This document shows, one piece after another, positions 1 through 11,795 of a DNA stretch of 64,000 nt. The position numbers and the translations under genes were made by a program. The notes beneath the pieces were generated by a model, which worked only from the letters and a program-made list of their open reading frames with translations, did no database searches and had not been told where the DNA came from. The DNA is from Amoebidium appalachense (taxonomy: Eukaryota; Ichthyosporea): NCBI GenBank assembly GCA_963693365.1, contig CAVNZM010000002.1:12400001-12464000 (forward strand), in the 5' to 3' direction. Position 1 is the stretch's first letter. Each line of letters opens with the position of its first letter.

Positions 1-697
1 GGACACGTGCACGAGCATGCGTATTCGGCAGACGAAAACCAAAAAACGCAGTGAATAAATGATAAACAGAAAATAATTTCTCTTTTGCGAATTACGAAAG
101 AAAAACGTTCGGCGGGGGGTGAACGACCCACCAACCATTATGCACATCCCAAGGGAATCTTCCCTCCGGGTCTTAAGAACAAGAAAAACACATTAGTGTA
201 ACACTTACACTACAACACACATCTTATAAACATAACATCGTACATATTCACAAAATACACGGACCAACATTACTCTTATTCCTTTGGTTTTAGCACATTC
301 TTTGCAGCTCCGCTATATGAGCCATAGATCAAATTATGATTAAGTTAATGGATGTTTCAGTTGATGCAGTTATTGCTTTTTTCCTCACTATGCACATGAG
401 GTAACAAAAAAAACAAACAAACAAACAAAAAAAAAACAAACAAACAAAAAAAAAACTCTTGCTGTTCTTTTCACAACGGTACCTTTATCCCCCCCCTCCC
501 CCCCCCCCCCCCCCCCCCCCCCCCCTCTCCCACAACCAGATTATAACCCCCCACCTACACAAAAACCAAAAGCAACGAAAAAGGAGACGAGTCGCGTCAT
601 CTTAACAGCTGCTCACGGATAATACCCAAGTGCTCTATAGTAGTTGGGAGGTTTAAGCCTGAAAATTTGAAGGGGTATAATCCTGACAATTAGGAAA
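1..697. other. Downstream flank of protease gene
   Basis: Mixed AT-rich sequence with a poly-C tract at 487-526 and A-rich stretches. No gene seen, and no clear polyadenylation signal on the minus strand. Confidence 0.6.
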
Positions 698-947
698 CTA
701 AGAGGCGCTTCTACCGTCAGACTGTGCCGTGGGTGTGGGCTGTGGCTTGGGGGGTCTTTGTTTGGACATGTCGACCTTCTGAATCCAGGACTGTATGGGA
801 ATAGATTTTATAATTATTGTCATGGTTTTTGTTACTATTACACAATGGTTGCTACTATTACTGCCACTACCACTACTGCTACTATTACAACTACTACTAC
901 TCTTACTAAGTTTTTTTTTTTTTTTTTTTTTTTTGGGAAGAGGAAAA

Positions 948-986
<39 letters not shown>

Positions 987-2655
987 TAGGTTGAGTATTA
1001 GACTACGAAGCGCACATTCACAATGGAAAAAACATACAGGTCAAACTCACAACACAAGCATCACAAAAAGAGCCCATCCTCCCCACGCACGGTGGGGGGG
1101 GGGGGGGGGGGGGAGAGGGTGGGGGGTGGGAAAGGGGGAAGAGAGAGAGAGAGCAAACAGAGCCAACACACCTTGTCACATTTTCTTAACCACCCATTAC
1201 ACACACCACCACCAACCCCCCCCCCCCCCCAAACACACACACACACGTGAAACACGCACCAGAAACGGGCCTGCGGTTCTTGGGGGGGCATATATGTCCC
1301 ATGCATAGAAGCCCGGTGTCAGGGTGGCTGTGAGGCTCATGGGCCCACTGCCGTCACTCTTGGCTGTGGCTATGTGGATGTCGTCATTGTGGCCTCCTGT
1401 ACGTGTGTGTGTGTGTGTGTGTGCGTGTGTACGTGTACGTGTGTGTGTATATGGGTGGGTGAGTGGGTGCTGTATCGGTGTGTGTGGGTGGGTGAGTGTG
1501 AGCGCGAGTTTGAGAGTGCGTGCGTATGTGTGCATTGTATAAGTAGGTGTGCATGTAACGTGGGTGCATGTTAGAAGATGTTCGTGTTCGTGAATGGGTG
1601 CGGTTGAGCGCAGGTGTAGGTATTAAATGTGTGTGTACTCCTGCACTCATCATGCTGATGCCCATGCCCCCCCCCCCCCTCCCCCTCCCCCCCCCCCCCC
1701 AATCCCTTCTCTCTAGTTTCGTCTTCTTTTTTCGGGTGAAACAAGTACGCACGTGTGTGTTTGTGTGTGTGTTTGTTTGTTGTTGTTGTGAAGAGAGGGG
1801 GAGAAAAGGGGGGGAGGGGGGGGGGGATTTAAATGCGGAACACGGTACGAAGTACGCATACACGAAGGACACATGCAAAGGCAAACATTCAAGTATGCAA
1901 CATCAGCCATGCGCACAGTATGCGTCATAAGCAGGCCCATCCTCAGGGAGGGCCCAAGGGGGGGGGGGGGGGGGGGGGGGGGATCTGTACCTGCCCTCTT
2001 GCGGAGGCGGAGAGTGGTGTTCTTTGGGCCCTCATAGACTGCATTGACGGTGACGGGATTGATGATTCTGATTGGATACTTGCCGATCTGGTGTCCAATC
2101 ATCTCCTTGGGCCGCACCCTATATATGGCGGACATGTTGCGGAGGATGGCCGTGCCGACAAACAGCAGGCATGATTCCCTGCCAATAGGGTGTGAGTTTG
2201 GCCAAGAAAAACCACGTGCTGCTTACTGTGCAGGTGTGATATTGATCCTATCGCTGCATACACAAACATTTGTGAAACACGGCATATATGTCGATTATAG
2301 CTATCACACTGCATACATGCATATCATAGAACACCCGTTTATACATTCACATTATCATAGCACACCATTAAAAAAAAGCTTGGTAAGATACAAAACCCTG
2401 ACATGCAAAGTAAGGCCCACCCGCGCTCTGTTTCCCGGTCAATTCATTTCCACACACACAGCTCCATACCGACGGACAAAGCAAACGAGCAACACCACCA
2501 TGACAACTTGGCACAAATCACACAAAAAATAGAGGAAAGAGAGAGAGGTCAACATACCGCCCGAAGCACCCCTTTGCCAAAGAACAGTTACCGCAAGGAA
2601 AAAGGAGAGAGAGAGAGAAAAAAAAAAAGAAAAGGATTCTACAAGAGTTAGTGTA

Positions 2656-2691
<36 letters not shown>

Positions 2692-3470
2692 TGTGCATGT
2701 GTGTATCTGTTTGTGTGAGTGTGTCCGGGGGAAAGGGGGGGGGGGTTTGAATGCGTGGGCGGGGGGGGGGGGGGGGGGGGGGGGGGAGGGAGGGGGCGCA
2801 AACATACTCGCACACATCCGGCTGTTCCATCACCTTCACCTTCTCCTCCACCGGTGTCTCCTCTCCGTCCACCTCCCCATCTCCCTCCCCCTCACCCTCC
2901 GCCCCCGCCTCTCCCGCATCCCCCCCATCCTCCCCTTGCGTCCCCTCCGCTGTCCCACCATCACCACCATCCACACTCTCATCCCCACTCCTATCAACAA
3001 AACCCGATTTGGTATTAACCTCCACCAATCCCAACGACTTTACGAGTTCTAGTGTCTTATTGGTCTCCGCAGATCCGTCGCTGACCGGTTCGGGGTAGAT
3101 TGCGGTCGGTTCGGGCCACGACTCGTCCATGTCAGCCAATGGCTTCGCTACGTTAGAATTAGAATTTAAATTTAATGCGTTAGCAGGCATGGTCTCGCCC
3201 GAAACATGCGCCGGCGCCGTTTCCATAGCAACCGTCGCTCCCGCGGCAACCGTAGAAGCGCCCGGAATGTTCCAGTCGGCGGCGGCTGTTTCTGGATCTC
3301 CTTGCACGTGATTGGTAGTTTGAGCAGCGGCGGCGGTTTCGATTGGTGCGTCCGATGGAGTTTCCATATTTGGGTCTGCGGGAACGTCTCCCGCGGGGGC
3401 TGCTTCGGCGGTTTCGGTTGGTTGGGCCTCGGTGTCGGAGGTCAGGGCTTTGGCTTCTGTCGTGTATGTA

Positions 3471-3533
<63 letters not shown>

Positions 3534-3775
3534 AAAGATATAGATGAGCGCCTAGGACAAGACCCCAAACTCGGACATTCAGGAACCGTTTGTCTTAGAC
3601 ATGTTGTTTTGAACACAAGGTGAAATGTTGCACATGAGAAAGAACACCATGCGTGACAGTGCAAAGGAAAACGACGGAGGAAAGGGAAAAGGAAACAGAG
3701 CGACTTAATCAGGTCAACACACTTTTCGTATAAGAGATTGAACAGTTTTTTTTTGTTTTTTTTTTGTGTGTGTGT

Positions 3776-3806
<31 letters not shown>

Positions 3807-4334
3807 GGGGGGGGGGGTTGAATGCGGAACACAGTACCAAGTACGCATACACGATGAGAAGCATGGTGCAGGACACATGCAAAGGCAAACATTCAAGTAT
3901 GCAGCATCAGCCATGCGCACAGTATGCGTCATAAGCAGAGCCCATCCTCAGGGAGGGCCCAAGTCATCAATTGCGTCTGAGTTTCGACCCCTTAGCCCGC
4001 GTATATACGACGCTCCAACTCAGACAGCAGCATCAACTGAACTTGGGTGGGTCAACCCGTCTTGATCAAAGACGAGCAGGGTTGCTTATGCAAGCAAGGT
4101 GAGCAAAACGGTGAAGATGTGTGTGCAAACTAATGCAGTGCAGCGACAAACGCGTATGTGCTTACAGATGCACGACACAGAGCAACCATGCCCGGTTGCA
4201 TGGAAGTAAAGATGTCTCCACACAGTGGTCTGTCCTGAAAGGACACCTCTGAAAGAAGACAGGGGAGGTTTGAATGCGGAACACAGTACCAAGTACGCAT
4301 ACACGATGAGAAGCATGGTGCAGGACAGGGGGAG

Positions 4335-4365
<31 letters not shown>

Positions 4366-6049
4366 GCAGGAGGGGGAGGGGAAGGGAACTAGCGAGCCAG
4401 CAAAAGAGAAAGATGAGAGAAGGAAGCCGCGCAGACACACATAACAACACCCACACGCAGGGGGGGAGAGATAGAGAGAGAGAGAGGGGGGGGGGAGGGA
4501 GGGGGGAGAGAAGGGGAGGGGACCAGCGGCAGATACACACAAAAAGAATGAGGGGCTAAGTTTTGCATCTTAGTTAGGGTCTGTGATCGGGTGCCAAGAA
4601 GCAAAGAACATGGCATACCCCGGGGAGGGGAAAGGGGAAAGGGGAGAGGGGGGGGGGGATAAATTACCAACACTGGTGCCGATGACACTATCGATCCAGC
4701 GCTTGTATTCGGACACACGGGTGTAGATGGTGTATAGGCTCGGGGCACCACAGCCACTGCCCCAGCTGACTATCCCCACCTGTACCAATGGTTGTTCAGC
4801 TTTAAACGTTTTAATTTGTGTTACTAACTAAGATGATACGGGTACAGAGCTACGAAGGGTTGGTGCCCCAGTAATAGCATCCACAGCTCCAACAGCGACT
4901 GTAGGCCTGGGTGTGCAAGTAATATAATAATGCCAGTGTGTGTGTGTGTGTGCGTGATATGCATGCACACGATTTGTTTTGAATTGGGACATAAACGCAA
5001 ATTTAGCTGGAAATGATGTGATACACGCGGTTAAGGACGAAGGGTTCATTTTGAAATTTCACTATGTAATTGATCAAATTTCATATGTAGGATTATCGGC
5101 CCCCACTGAGTATCGGGAGTTAGGGAGTATGGGGGATTACGATCTGCCGTTATGCACATGCATGGTTCATGGCCGCACTCAATTTGATTGTTGGGGATAT
5201 AACGGACCAATAGTCTCATATACCATATATGGTATATGAGGAAATTTAGTTTTGAACCCTTTGTCCTTAAGGTTGATGCTGAACCCTTTGTCCTTAAGGT
5301 TGATGCATGATGCATGCAAAGCTCCATACCAGCGCATTTTGCATGTGCGCACAAACACAAACACAAACACAAACACACACATACACACACATCTTTTGCT
5401 TGCATCCACGTGATCGTGATGTGCACCTGAACATGTTCACGCGAAAACAGTTTTCACACACCTGCACGCCGTCATCTGTAAACAGTGCCGATCCCGAGTC
5501 TCCGTAGCATGCGTCATGCCCCCCCTCCTGGTATCCTGCACACAGCATGGTCTGAGAGTTGTACCTCGCTCCGTACGACTTCTCGCACCTGCCCGGAAAA
5601 TAGAGTTGTGTCAGTCCACCCAGCTTGCAACAAACTAACCAACCATCCCAGGAAGAAAGGAGGAAGGGGAAAGAAAAAAAAGAAAAGAAAGAAAGAAAAG
5701 AAAAGAAAAAGAGAGAGAAGAAGAAAAAAGCTCAGAGTCCTTTTATTATCATAGAGGTGGTGGTGGTTGGTTGGTTGGGTTGGGTTGGGCTGTGGAGTTG
5801 GGGCGGGTCGGTTGGTTGTTTAGAGTGTGCTATTGAATGTTAGGTCCACATCCATAACGTACAAAACAAGGCAGGAGTGCAAATCACACTTTTACGAGTC
5901 TGCTTCTTCTTCTTCTTCTTCTTTTTTTCTTTCTTTCTTTTTTTTTTTTTCTTTCTTTCTTTCTTTCTTTCTTTTTTTTTTTTTTCTTTCTTTTTTTCCT
6001 TATTTCTTTTCTTTTCTTTTCTTTCTTTCTTTCTTTTTTTTTTTTTTTT

Positions 6050-6080
<31 letters not shown>

Positions 6081-6369
6081 GGGGGACGCTGCTTACAGGC
6101 CATCGGAGACTATTGGGACGTCAGCTTCCATTAATTCGGTTGCCTTTGGTCCCCTCTGAAATTTGGAGCACAGGGTTAGAAATGGGTAAGGTTGGGTGGG
6201 GTGGAAGATGAGGGAAAGGACCATCTAGATGAAGTATGGCGAAATATAAATGATGTATACGGCCATTGGAAAGGACGGTCATGGCATGAAAATATGGGAG
6301 GCAGAATACAAGAGACGGAGAAGAAGAGATACATACCCAGTATCAAAACAAGCGACACGACACTACTTC

Positions 6370-6424
<55 letters not shown>

Positions 6425-6546
6425 ATACATGGTTTATAAACCCCAAAACTACGATTTCTAAGTGCACACAGTGCCTACCGCGTCATCAGTGGTGGCGCCA
6501 AAGCCCGTAACCTTAGCGTTGGTGTCTGGTGCATTCCGTGCCCTGC

Positions 6547-6581
<35 letters not shown>

Positions 6582-6729
6582 AGTGTGTGCATTGATGTGA
6601 GTGTGAATGCGCAAGAGAGGGAGAAAGGGTAAGTGCTTCAGTCATAGTAGTGTGCATGTTCGCTTGAAAGTGTTTGTGCCAAACAGAACCCAGTCCCAAA
6701 AGGTAACAATAAGACGAGAGACGAGGCGG

Positions 6730-6761
<32 letters not shown>

Positions 6762-7183
6762 AAGAGAGGGAGAGAGGAAATACATACTACAAATAAACCT
6801 TCTGATTTATTTATTTCGCGGGAGGACCAGAGCCAACAACCCATATATGCAGGTATGAAAAAACAATCGTGCACAACCAGGTTAGGGCACTAATATCGAT
6901 TGAAATCAACCCAACACTAGCACCCGTTCCCGTATGTTTTCAGCCATACACTTAAGAACTGATGTACCCCATAGTTTGACTAAATGTGCGAGCCCCCTCC
7001 CCCCCCCCCCCCCCCCTTTCTCCCCAACACACATTACCTTCCCGGATCCTCCCTCATCCCCCCCCCCCCCCCCCCCTTCTCCCCCCTTACGCATTCTTCT
7101 CTTTTATCAACACAGAAACACCCCGCTCACTTTCTTCGCCTTATCGATGAATACAGAGGAGGAGGGACAGGGGAATGATCCGG

Positions 7184-7217
<34 letters not shown>

Positions 7218-7474
7218 GTGTGTGTGTTGTGTGCATGTAAACACAGGCATGCTTACGTACATAGATAACACACACACACACACGCACACGCACACACACA
7301 CGCACACACACACACACACACACACGTATGGGGGGGGAGAGGAGGGGGGGGGGGGGGGGGTTGTAGCGTACGGGTCATCATTGAGTTGCATGATTGGGCG
7401 GGTGGAGGGAGAGGCCAACTTGATGAGGCAGACGTCATTGTCCACACCATTGGTCTGGTCGTACTGCGGGTGGC

Positions 7475-7543
<69 letters not shown>

Positions 7544-7596
7544 GTGTGTACAAGTACGAATCAACACACTACTCATCACCACAACCAGTGTCAGCA

Positions 7597-7636
<40 letters not shown>

Positions 7637-8659
7637 ACACCGTTTCTCAGCAAGAAGAGAAGAGAAAAGAAAAGAAGTCATGTAATGTGTTAAATGATAA
7701 ACAAATGATGTCCATGAATTGATATGACATAATAACAAATGTGCTGTGGTGCCTCAAGGCTGAAGCCCTCCAAAATTGAAAAATTGAAGAAAAAAAAAAT
7801 ACTGCGGGTCCCGGAAGCATGGCTCCCCAATCCCTTCCCCTCCGTCACCCCCCCCCCCACTCAGCCCCCCCCCCCCCTCCCCCCCCCCCCTCTCCCTCCA
7901 TACACACAAACACACAGGTGCACACATGTGATTCAGTCCCATATGCTTGGCGCCGGGCCCGGACCGGGATAAAATGGATACCCGATGGATATCAGTGGGT
8001 TTGAAATTTACCCCCCCCCCCCCCAGGGGGGCTCTTTATGTTGATGCAAATATCTCAGGAATTTTTGCGAAATTTTGAATTTTGAAAAAAGTTTCACCAG
8101 GAAGCCGATGGCGCTGAGCACGTAGAACACCTTATTTTTGTAATAGCACCCACCCTTCATTGTTTTCCAGAAAAGCGCCAATTTAGGTCAATTAGTAAAA
8201 ATTTAAATTTTCAAACCAAAATTTCAAGATGTTCTCGCGGTGGCGCTGGGCAAGTATCCGGGTGCATTTGAAGTAGACATCAAGACCGACATTTTGACGT
8301 GCCCATTTCTTACATATCTCGATTCTTTCGGGAGCGACATGCCCTAGATCGGAGGCGAATTTGAGGTCTGAAATTGGATGCGATCAGGCTTGAGGCACCA
8401 TATCACCCGCGCACCCATTATAACGACTCACATATACTTACAAATATAGATGTACGCACGCGCACCTACACGCACAGATACATGTTTAGACACACCCGGA
8501 AAGGTAGACGCTTACACACCGTGCGCGGGTACACATGCACATGCGCACGCACATACACACACAAACAACAACACACACATACGAGCATACACACATGCAC
8601 CCACCAATCCACCCACCCACCCACACCAGCCAAACTCAAGCGGGACTCACACACATGTG

Positions 8660-8746
<87 letters not shown>

Positions 8747-9737
8747 ACGTACCACCCATCTCTCTACCCCTATGATCTCATACTGGCTCTCGTCCTCCAC
8801 GTCTCTGCCGCCAATCCACACCTTGTCCTGTTTAAGGTACCTGGTATCCACACAGTGCGCCGCTGCAGTTTAAAAAATATAACGTCAGTTTAAAATGGAC
8901 ATAAAAATATATAAGTTGTAAATGGCCGATCCACACATTGTCCTGCTTTAGGTACCTGAGAATCGACATAGTGTGCCGCTGCAGTATTTTAAACGTCTAT
9001 TCTTATAGGATAAAATTTTTGGTTTTTTTTTTTTTAAAAAAAAAATTTAACCGTAACGAATACTATGGATGTGTGACACTGGAGATAGAACATGTCACAT
9101 ATTTGTGGTGGGATTTGGTTTTTCTATTTGCAGAGGGCGATTGCAATACGGGGGAAAAAAAAAGGGGGGGGGGGGGGGGTTTGAATGCGTCAAAAAGTAC
9201 GAAGTACACAAGAACAAACGGATAACACGATGCAAAATGCAAGCCATACATAAAGAGTATGCATAATAAGCAGAGCCCATCCTCAGGGGGGGCCCACGTC
9301 ATCCACAGTACCCGAGTTTCGACCTATTCACCTCGTTAACGAAACCCAACTCAGATACTGTTTCACTTGAACATGGGTAGGTCACCCGTCTTGATCAGAG
9401 ACGAGCAGGGTTGCTTATGCAGGCAAGGGCAGTTGGAAAGGCCGGGGGTTAAAGTTGCAGCAGTAAGCAGAGGCAAGAAGAGGGGGGGGGAAGGGGAGGG
9501 AGGGGGGAGGGGAGGGAAGGACATTATATCCTCTGCTCCTTGTATAAGGTGTACTAGGGAAATAGGGAAAACGTGGAGCAAAAATCGTAAGCCGTGCATA
9601 AAATCTGCTGTTCCCATACTATGCTTGTGTGTGTGTGTTTTCTTTTTTAAAGTGACAAACAAGGCAACACACACATCATTATTCAAACCGGCAAACGAAA
9701 CAGAGCAAATGTGTGTGTGCGTGTGTGTGTGTGTGTG

Positions 9738-9771
<34 letters not shown>

Positions 9772-9933
9772 TGAATGCGGAACACAGTACGAAGTACGCA
9801 TACACGATGAGAAGCATGGTGCAGGACACATGCAAAGGCAAACATTCAAGTATGCAGCATCAGCCATGCGCACAGTATGCGTCATAAGCAGAGCACATCC
9901 TCAGGGAGGGCCCAAGTCATCAATTGCGTTGTG

Positions 9934-9965
<32 letters not shown>

Positions 9966-10563
9966 TAGCCCAACCTGTCAAGACCCATTCTGGCGCCACC
10001 AGCGAGCCACCACAGTAGTTGCTCACCTGCACACCACCCAATCAGACAACATATTAAAAACAAATATGCCTGAATAAAGATTTTAACAGCTTTATCCATA
10101 GCTGAAGTCCAACTACAAGCACTTCAAAGCCCATTCCCCCTCTCCCTTTCCCCCCTATGAATCTGAAGCCGAGGAGAGATCCCTTGTGTGTGTGTGTGTG
10201 TGTGTGTTTGCGAACCATGACTAAATCCCCGACAGGTCAACATATAGTTCAATGAACTCAGAACAAATAATTTCCATTCAAAACAATTAACAAAACAGGT
10301 ATCTGCAGTATAGACAAACCCTGCAAATCTTTCGTGTTACTTCCTGTAAGTCCACACATGACTTCCCCCTCCCTCCCCCAAACCCCCTCACCAGCTCCAC
10401 CTCAGGCTAACGTTCTTACTGATGGCCGGACGCAAAATGAAGAAACAGAAAAGCAAGAACAGGGAGACGACACCCCCCTACGCGCATGTGCACGTCCATA
10501 TCCACGTGCATGCTTGCATGTGTGTGTGCATATGTACAAGTGCATGTGTACCTGCACGTACGT

Positions 10564-10627
<64 letters not shown>

Positions 10628-10789
10628 ATGTACGAACCTTTCCCTGAACGGTTGCTCTGATGCTTGCCACCCAGCCAATAGCTTGGTCGACGGGCTTTCC
10701 TCCGACTATCCGATACTGAATGCCAAATCCCAGCGCACTGTGTGTGTGTTTGGGAAAGGAGTGCAGGGAAAGAACGTGTGCACGTGTAG

Positions 10790-10822
<33 letters not shown>

Positions 10823-10957
10823 CGCCCGCGTGAGTGTGCATATTTGCAAGGTGTGTGTGTGTAGGGGAATATGGAAGAGAGTGTCTTGTTAATATCACTA
10901 CACTTGCACTACAAGATTATCAATGTTGGCATAAACAATAAATCTTTTTGGCTATTG

Positions 10958-11006
<49 letters not shown>

Positions 11007-11597
11007 GCGGGTCAATATGTACGCCGCAAATGGAAACGCAGATAGTGGTGTGTGCTCAGAGGGAATTAATCGGCATGGACGGCAAGCCGTCACATACGGA
11101 ACGAGGAATTCATTGTCGTCATTGCACACACCACAAAAAAAAAGAAAAGAAAAGAAAAGAAAAGAACAACACGTGCGCATGCACGTGCATACACAAATAC
11201 TGTTGACATGCACTCACAGTCGCGATTTGTGAAGTGTTACTGACCACTCCATTTGAATACCTACCCATGCACGACACACACACAAATACACGATCAAGCA
11301 CGCATGCACAAACAGCCGCACAAGCGTGTGCGTGCATGTTCACTCTACGATATAGGTTAGATAATTTGGTGCACAGATAGAGGCACAACCTTCAAGACAG
11401 GTAACACAATGTCGCACTGCAGAAGTGTGCGTATCTGTGTTTGTTTGGTGGTGGTGGTGGTGGTGGTGGTGGTAGGGTGCGGGGGAGGGGTTAACATTTC
11501 TTCCTTACCCGGAGCCAACAGAGGCGGCCTGTGCGACGGAAGTTATGGTCAGGCAGGCAGCCACAAGAGAAAGAGGGTGCCGCTGTTCGCGCTGCAT
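698..11597 (-). CDS. Secreted trypsin-like serine protease with acidic linker and C-terminal module (about 15 exons)
   Basis: Exons on the minus strand: 11509-11597, 11218-11260, an uncertain small exon near 11040-11071, 10638-10737, 9975-10026, 8753-8862, 7372-7475, 6479-6542, 6097-6155, 5462-5588, 4668-4779, 2808-3456, 1991-2178, 1260-1396, 698-790 (stop TAG). With a 32-nt exon 3 the phases close to about 652 residues. Seen: signal peptide (about 1-24), zymogen site R|IVGG, His in TAAHC (codon 8855-8857), Asp in VDNDVCLIKL (7434-7436), Ser in CYGDSGSA (5495-5497), SWGSGC and YTRV near the domain end. The S1 Asp six residues before the Ser predicts cleavage after Arg/Lys. The usual GDSGGP is GDSGSA, and the usual Gly of PGVYTRV is Thr. 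After the protease comes a roughly 215-residue acidic linker, then about 140 residues that I do not recognise. Family chymotrypsin/S1 is firm; exon 3 and the exact start are not. An upstream in-frame Met at 11735 would add another hydrophobic stretch. Confidence 0.85.
1827..1959 (-). mobile_element. SINE-like element, truncated copy
   Basis: The 3' third of the unit, lying in a protease intron. The plus strand shows a G-rich tract, then AAATGCGGAACACGGTACGA through CATCCTCAGGGAGGGCCCAA. It runs into another G tract. Confidence 0.6.
3818..4199 (-). mobile_element. SINE-like element, longest copy
   Basis: This roughly 380-bp unit recurs in the window. Read on the minus strand it begins near CCGGGCATGGTTGC, contains CTGAGTTGG and GGTCGAAACTC about 25 bases apart (tRNA A-box/B-box-like), and ends CGCATTCAA. 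That end is followed by a poly-C tract and (CA)n, seen here as (GT)n-(G)n on the plus strand. It sits in the last large intron of the protease gene. Confidence 0.65.
4264..4327 (-). mobile_element. SINE-like element, 3'-end fragment
   Basis: The last 60 or so bases of the same unit (TTTGAATGCGGAACACAGTA on the plus strand) recur next to a GA-rich tract, less than 100 bases from the full copy. Confidence 0.6.
5217..5307. repeat. 22-base perfect palindrome followed by a 27-base direct repeat
   Basis: CATATACCATATATGGTATATG at 5217-5238 equals its own reverse complement (only its first 20 bases matter: CATATACCATATATGGTATA). GAACCCTTTGTCCTTAAGG plus eight bases is then repeated in tandem at 5254-5280 and 5281-5307. 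It lies in a protease intron. Confidence 0.8.
7747..8400. mobile_element. Non-autonomous DNA transposon-like element with 17-bp terminal inverted repeats
   Basis: TGGTGCCTCAAGGCTGA at 7747-7763 is matched in reverse complement at 8384-8400 (16 of 17). The inside is AT-rich and non-coding, with a poly-C stretch near 8010. It lies in the protease intron between exons 8753-8862 and 7372-7475. No clear target-site duplication is visible. Confidence 0.45.
8664..8744. repeat. (CA)n microsatellite beside a protease splice donor
   Basis: About 40 CA units. On the minus strand this is (GT)n starting eight bases inside the intron after exon 8753-8862. Confidence 0.9.
8926..8992 (-). pseudogene. Decayed duplicate of the start of protease exon 8753-8862
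   Basis: This stretch repeats 8811-8877 at a 115-base offset: acceptor CTGCAG, then CGGCACACTATGTCGATT matching CGGCGCACTGTGTGGATA, then GGTACCT and GGACAA. Small indels break the frame, and the His-encoding CAC is followed by Tyr instead of Cys. It looks like a partial tandem duplication that has lost function. Confidence 0.5.
9177..9428 (-). mobile_element. SINE-like element, divergent subfamily copy
   Basis: This copy is aligned end to end with the 3818-4199 copy but much diverged. The minus-strand blocks CTGAGTTGG and GGTCGAAACTC are kept while the sequence between them differs, as expected for internal Pol III promoter boxes. Confidence 0.55.
9768..9930 (-). mobile_element. SINE-like element, truncated copy
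   Basis: Nearly identical to 3818-3980, with (GT)n-(G)n directly at its tail side. It lies 45 bases from protease exon 9975-10026. Confidence 0.6.
10868..11006 (+). mobile_element. Retroposed 3' end with poly-A tail
   Basis: An AATAAA at about 10936 is followed 20 bases on by about 40 A residues. The preceding 70 bases are unlike neighbouring repeats. This reads as the 3' end of a reverse-transcribed RNA inserted opposite to the protease gene. No body of a known element is visible. Confidence 0.4.
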
Positions 11598-11646
11598 TTT
11601 GCCACCTGCACGTGTTCTGCCCGTTAATTTCCCGGGAGATGCAGAT

Positions 11647-11687
<41 letters not shown>

Positions 11688-11795
11688 CACACCAAAAAGA
11701 AGGATAAGGCAAACCAGTGACGCAAGGGCAAGCATAGCACGTTTGCCAATACTTGTTTCTTTGGAATGTACAAACGTATGTGAGACTGCATCCAC

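Noticed and set aside
8000-8400. Unique sequence between protease exons considered as an extra exon
   Set aside because: It lies within inverted ends 7747/8384 and the neighbouring exons already join in phase.
11636-11735. Hydrophobic MLALASLVCLILLFG upstream of the protease start as the true signal peptide
   Set aside because: It runs into a CA-repeat translation before the better signal peptide at 11597; kept only as an alternative start.
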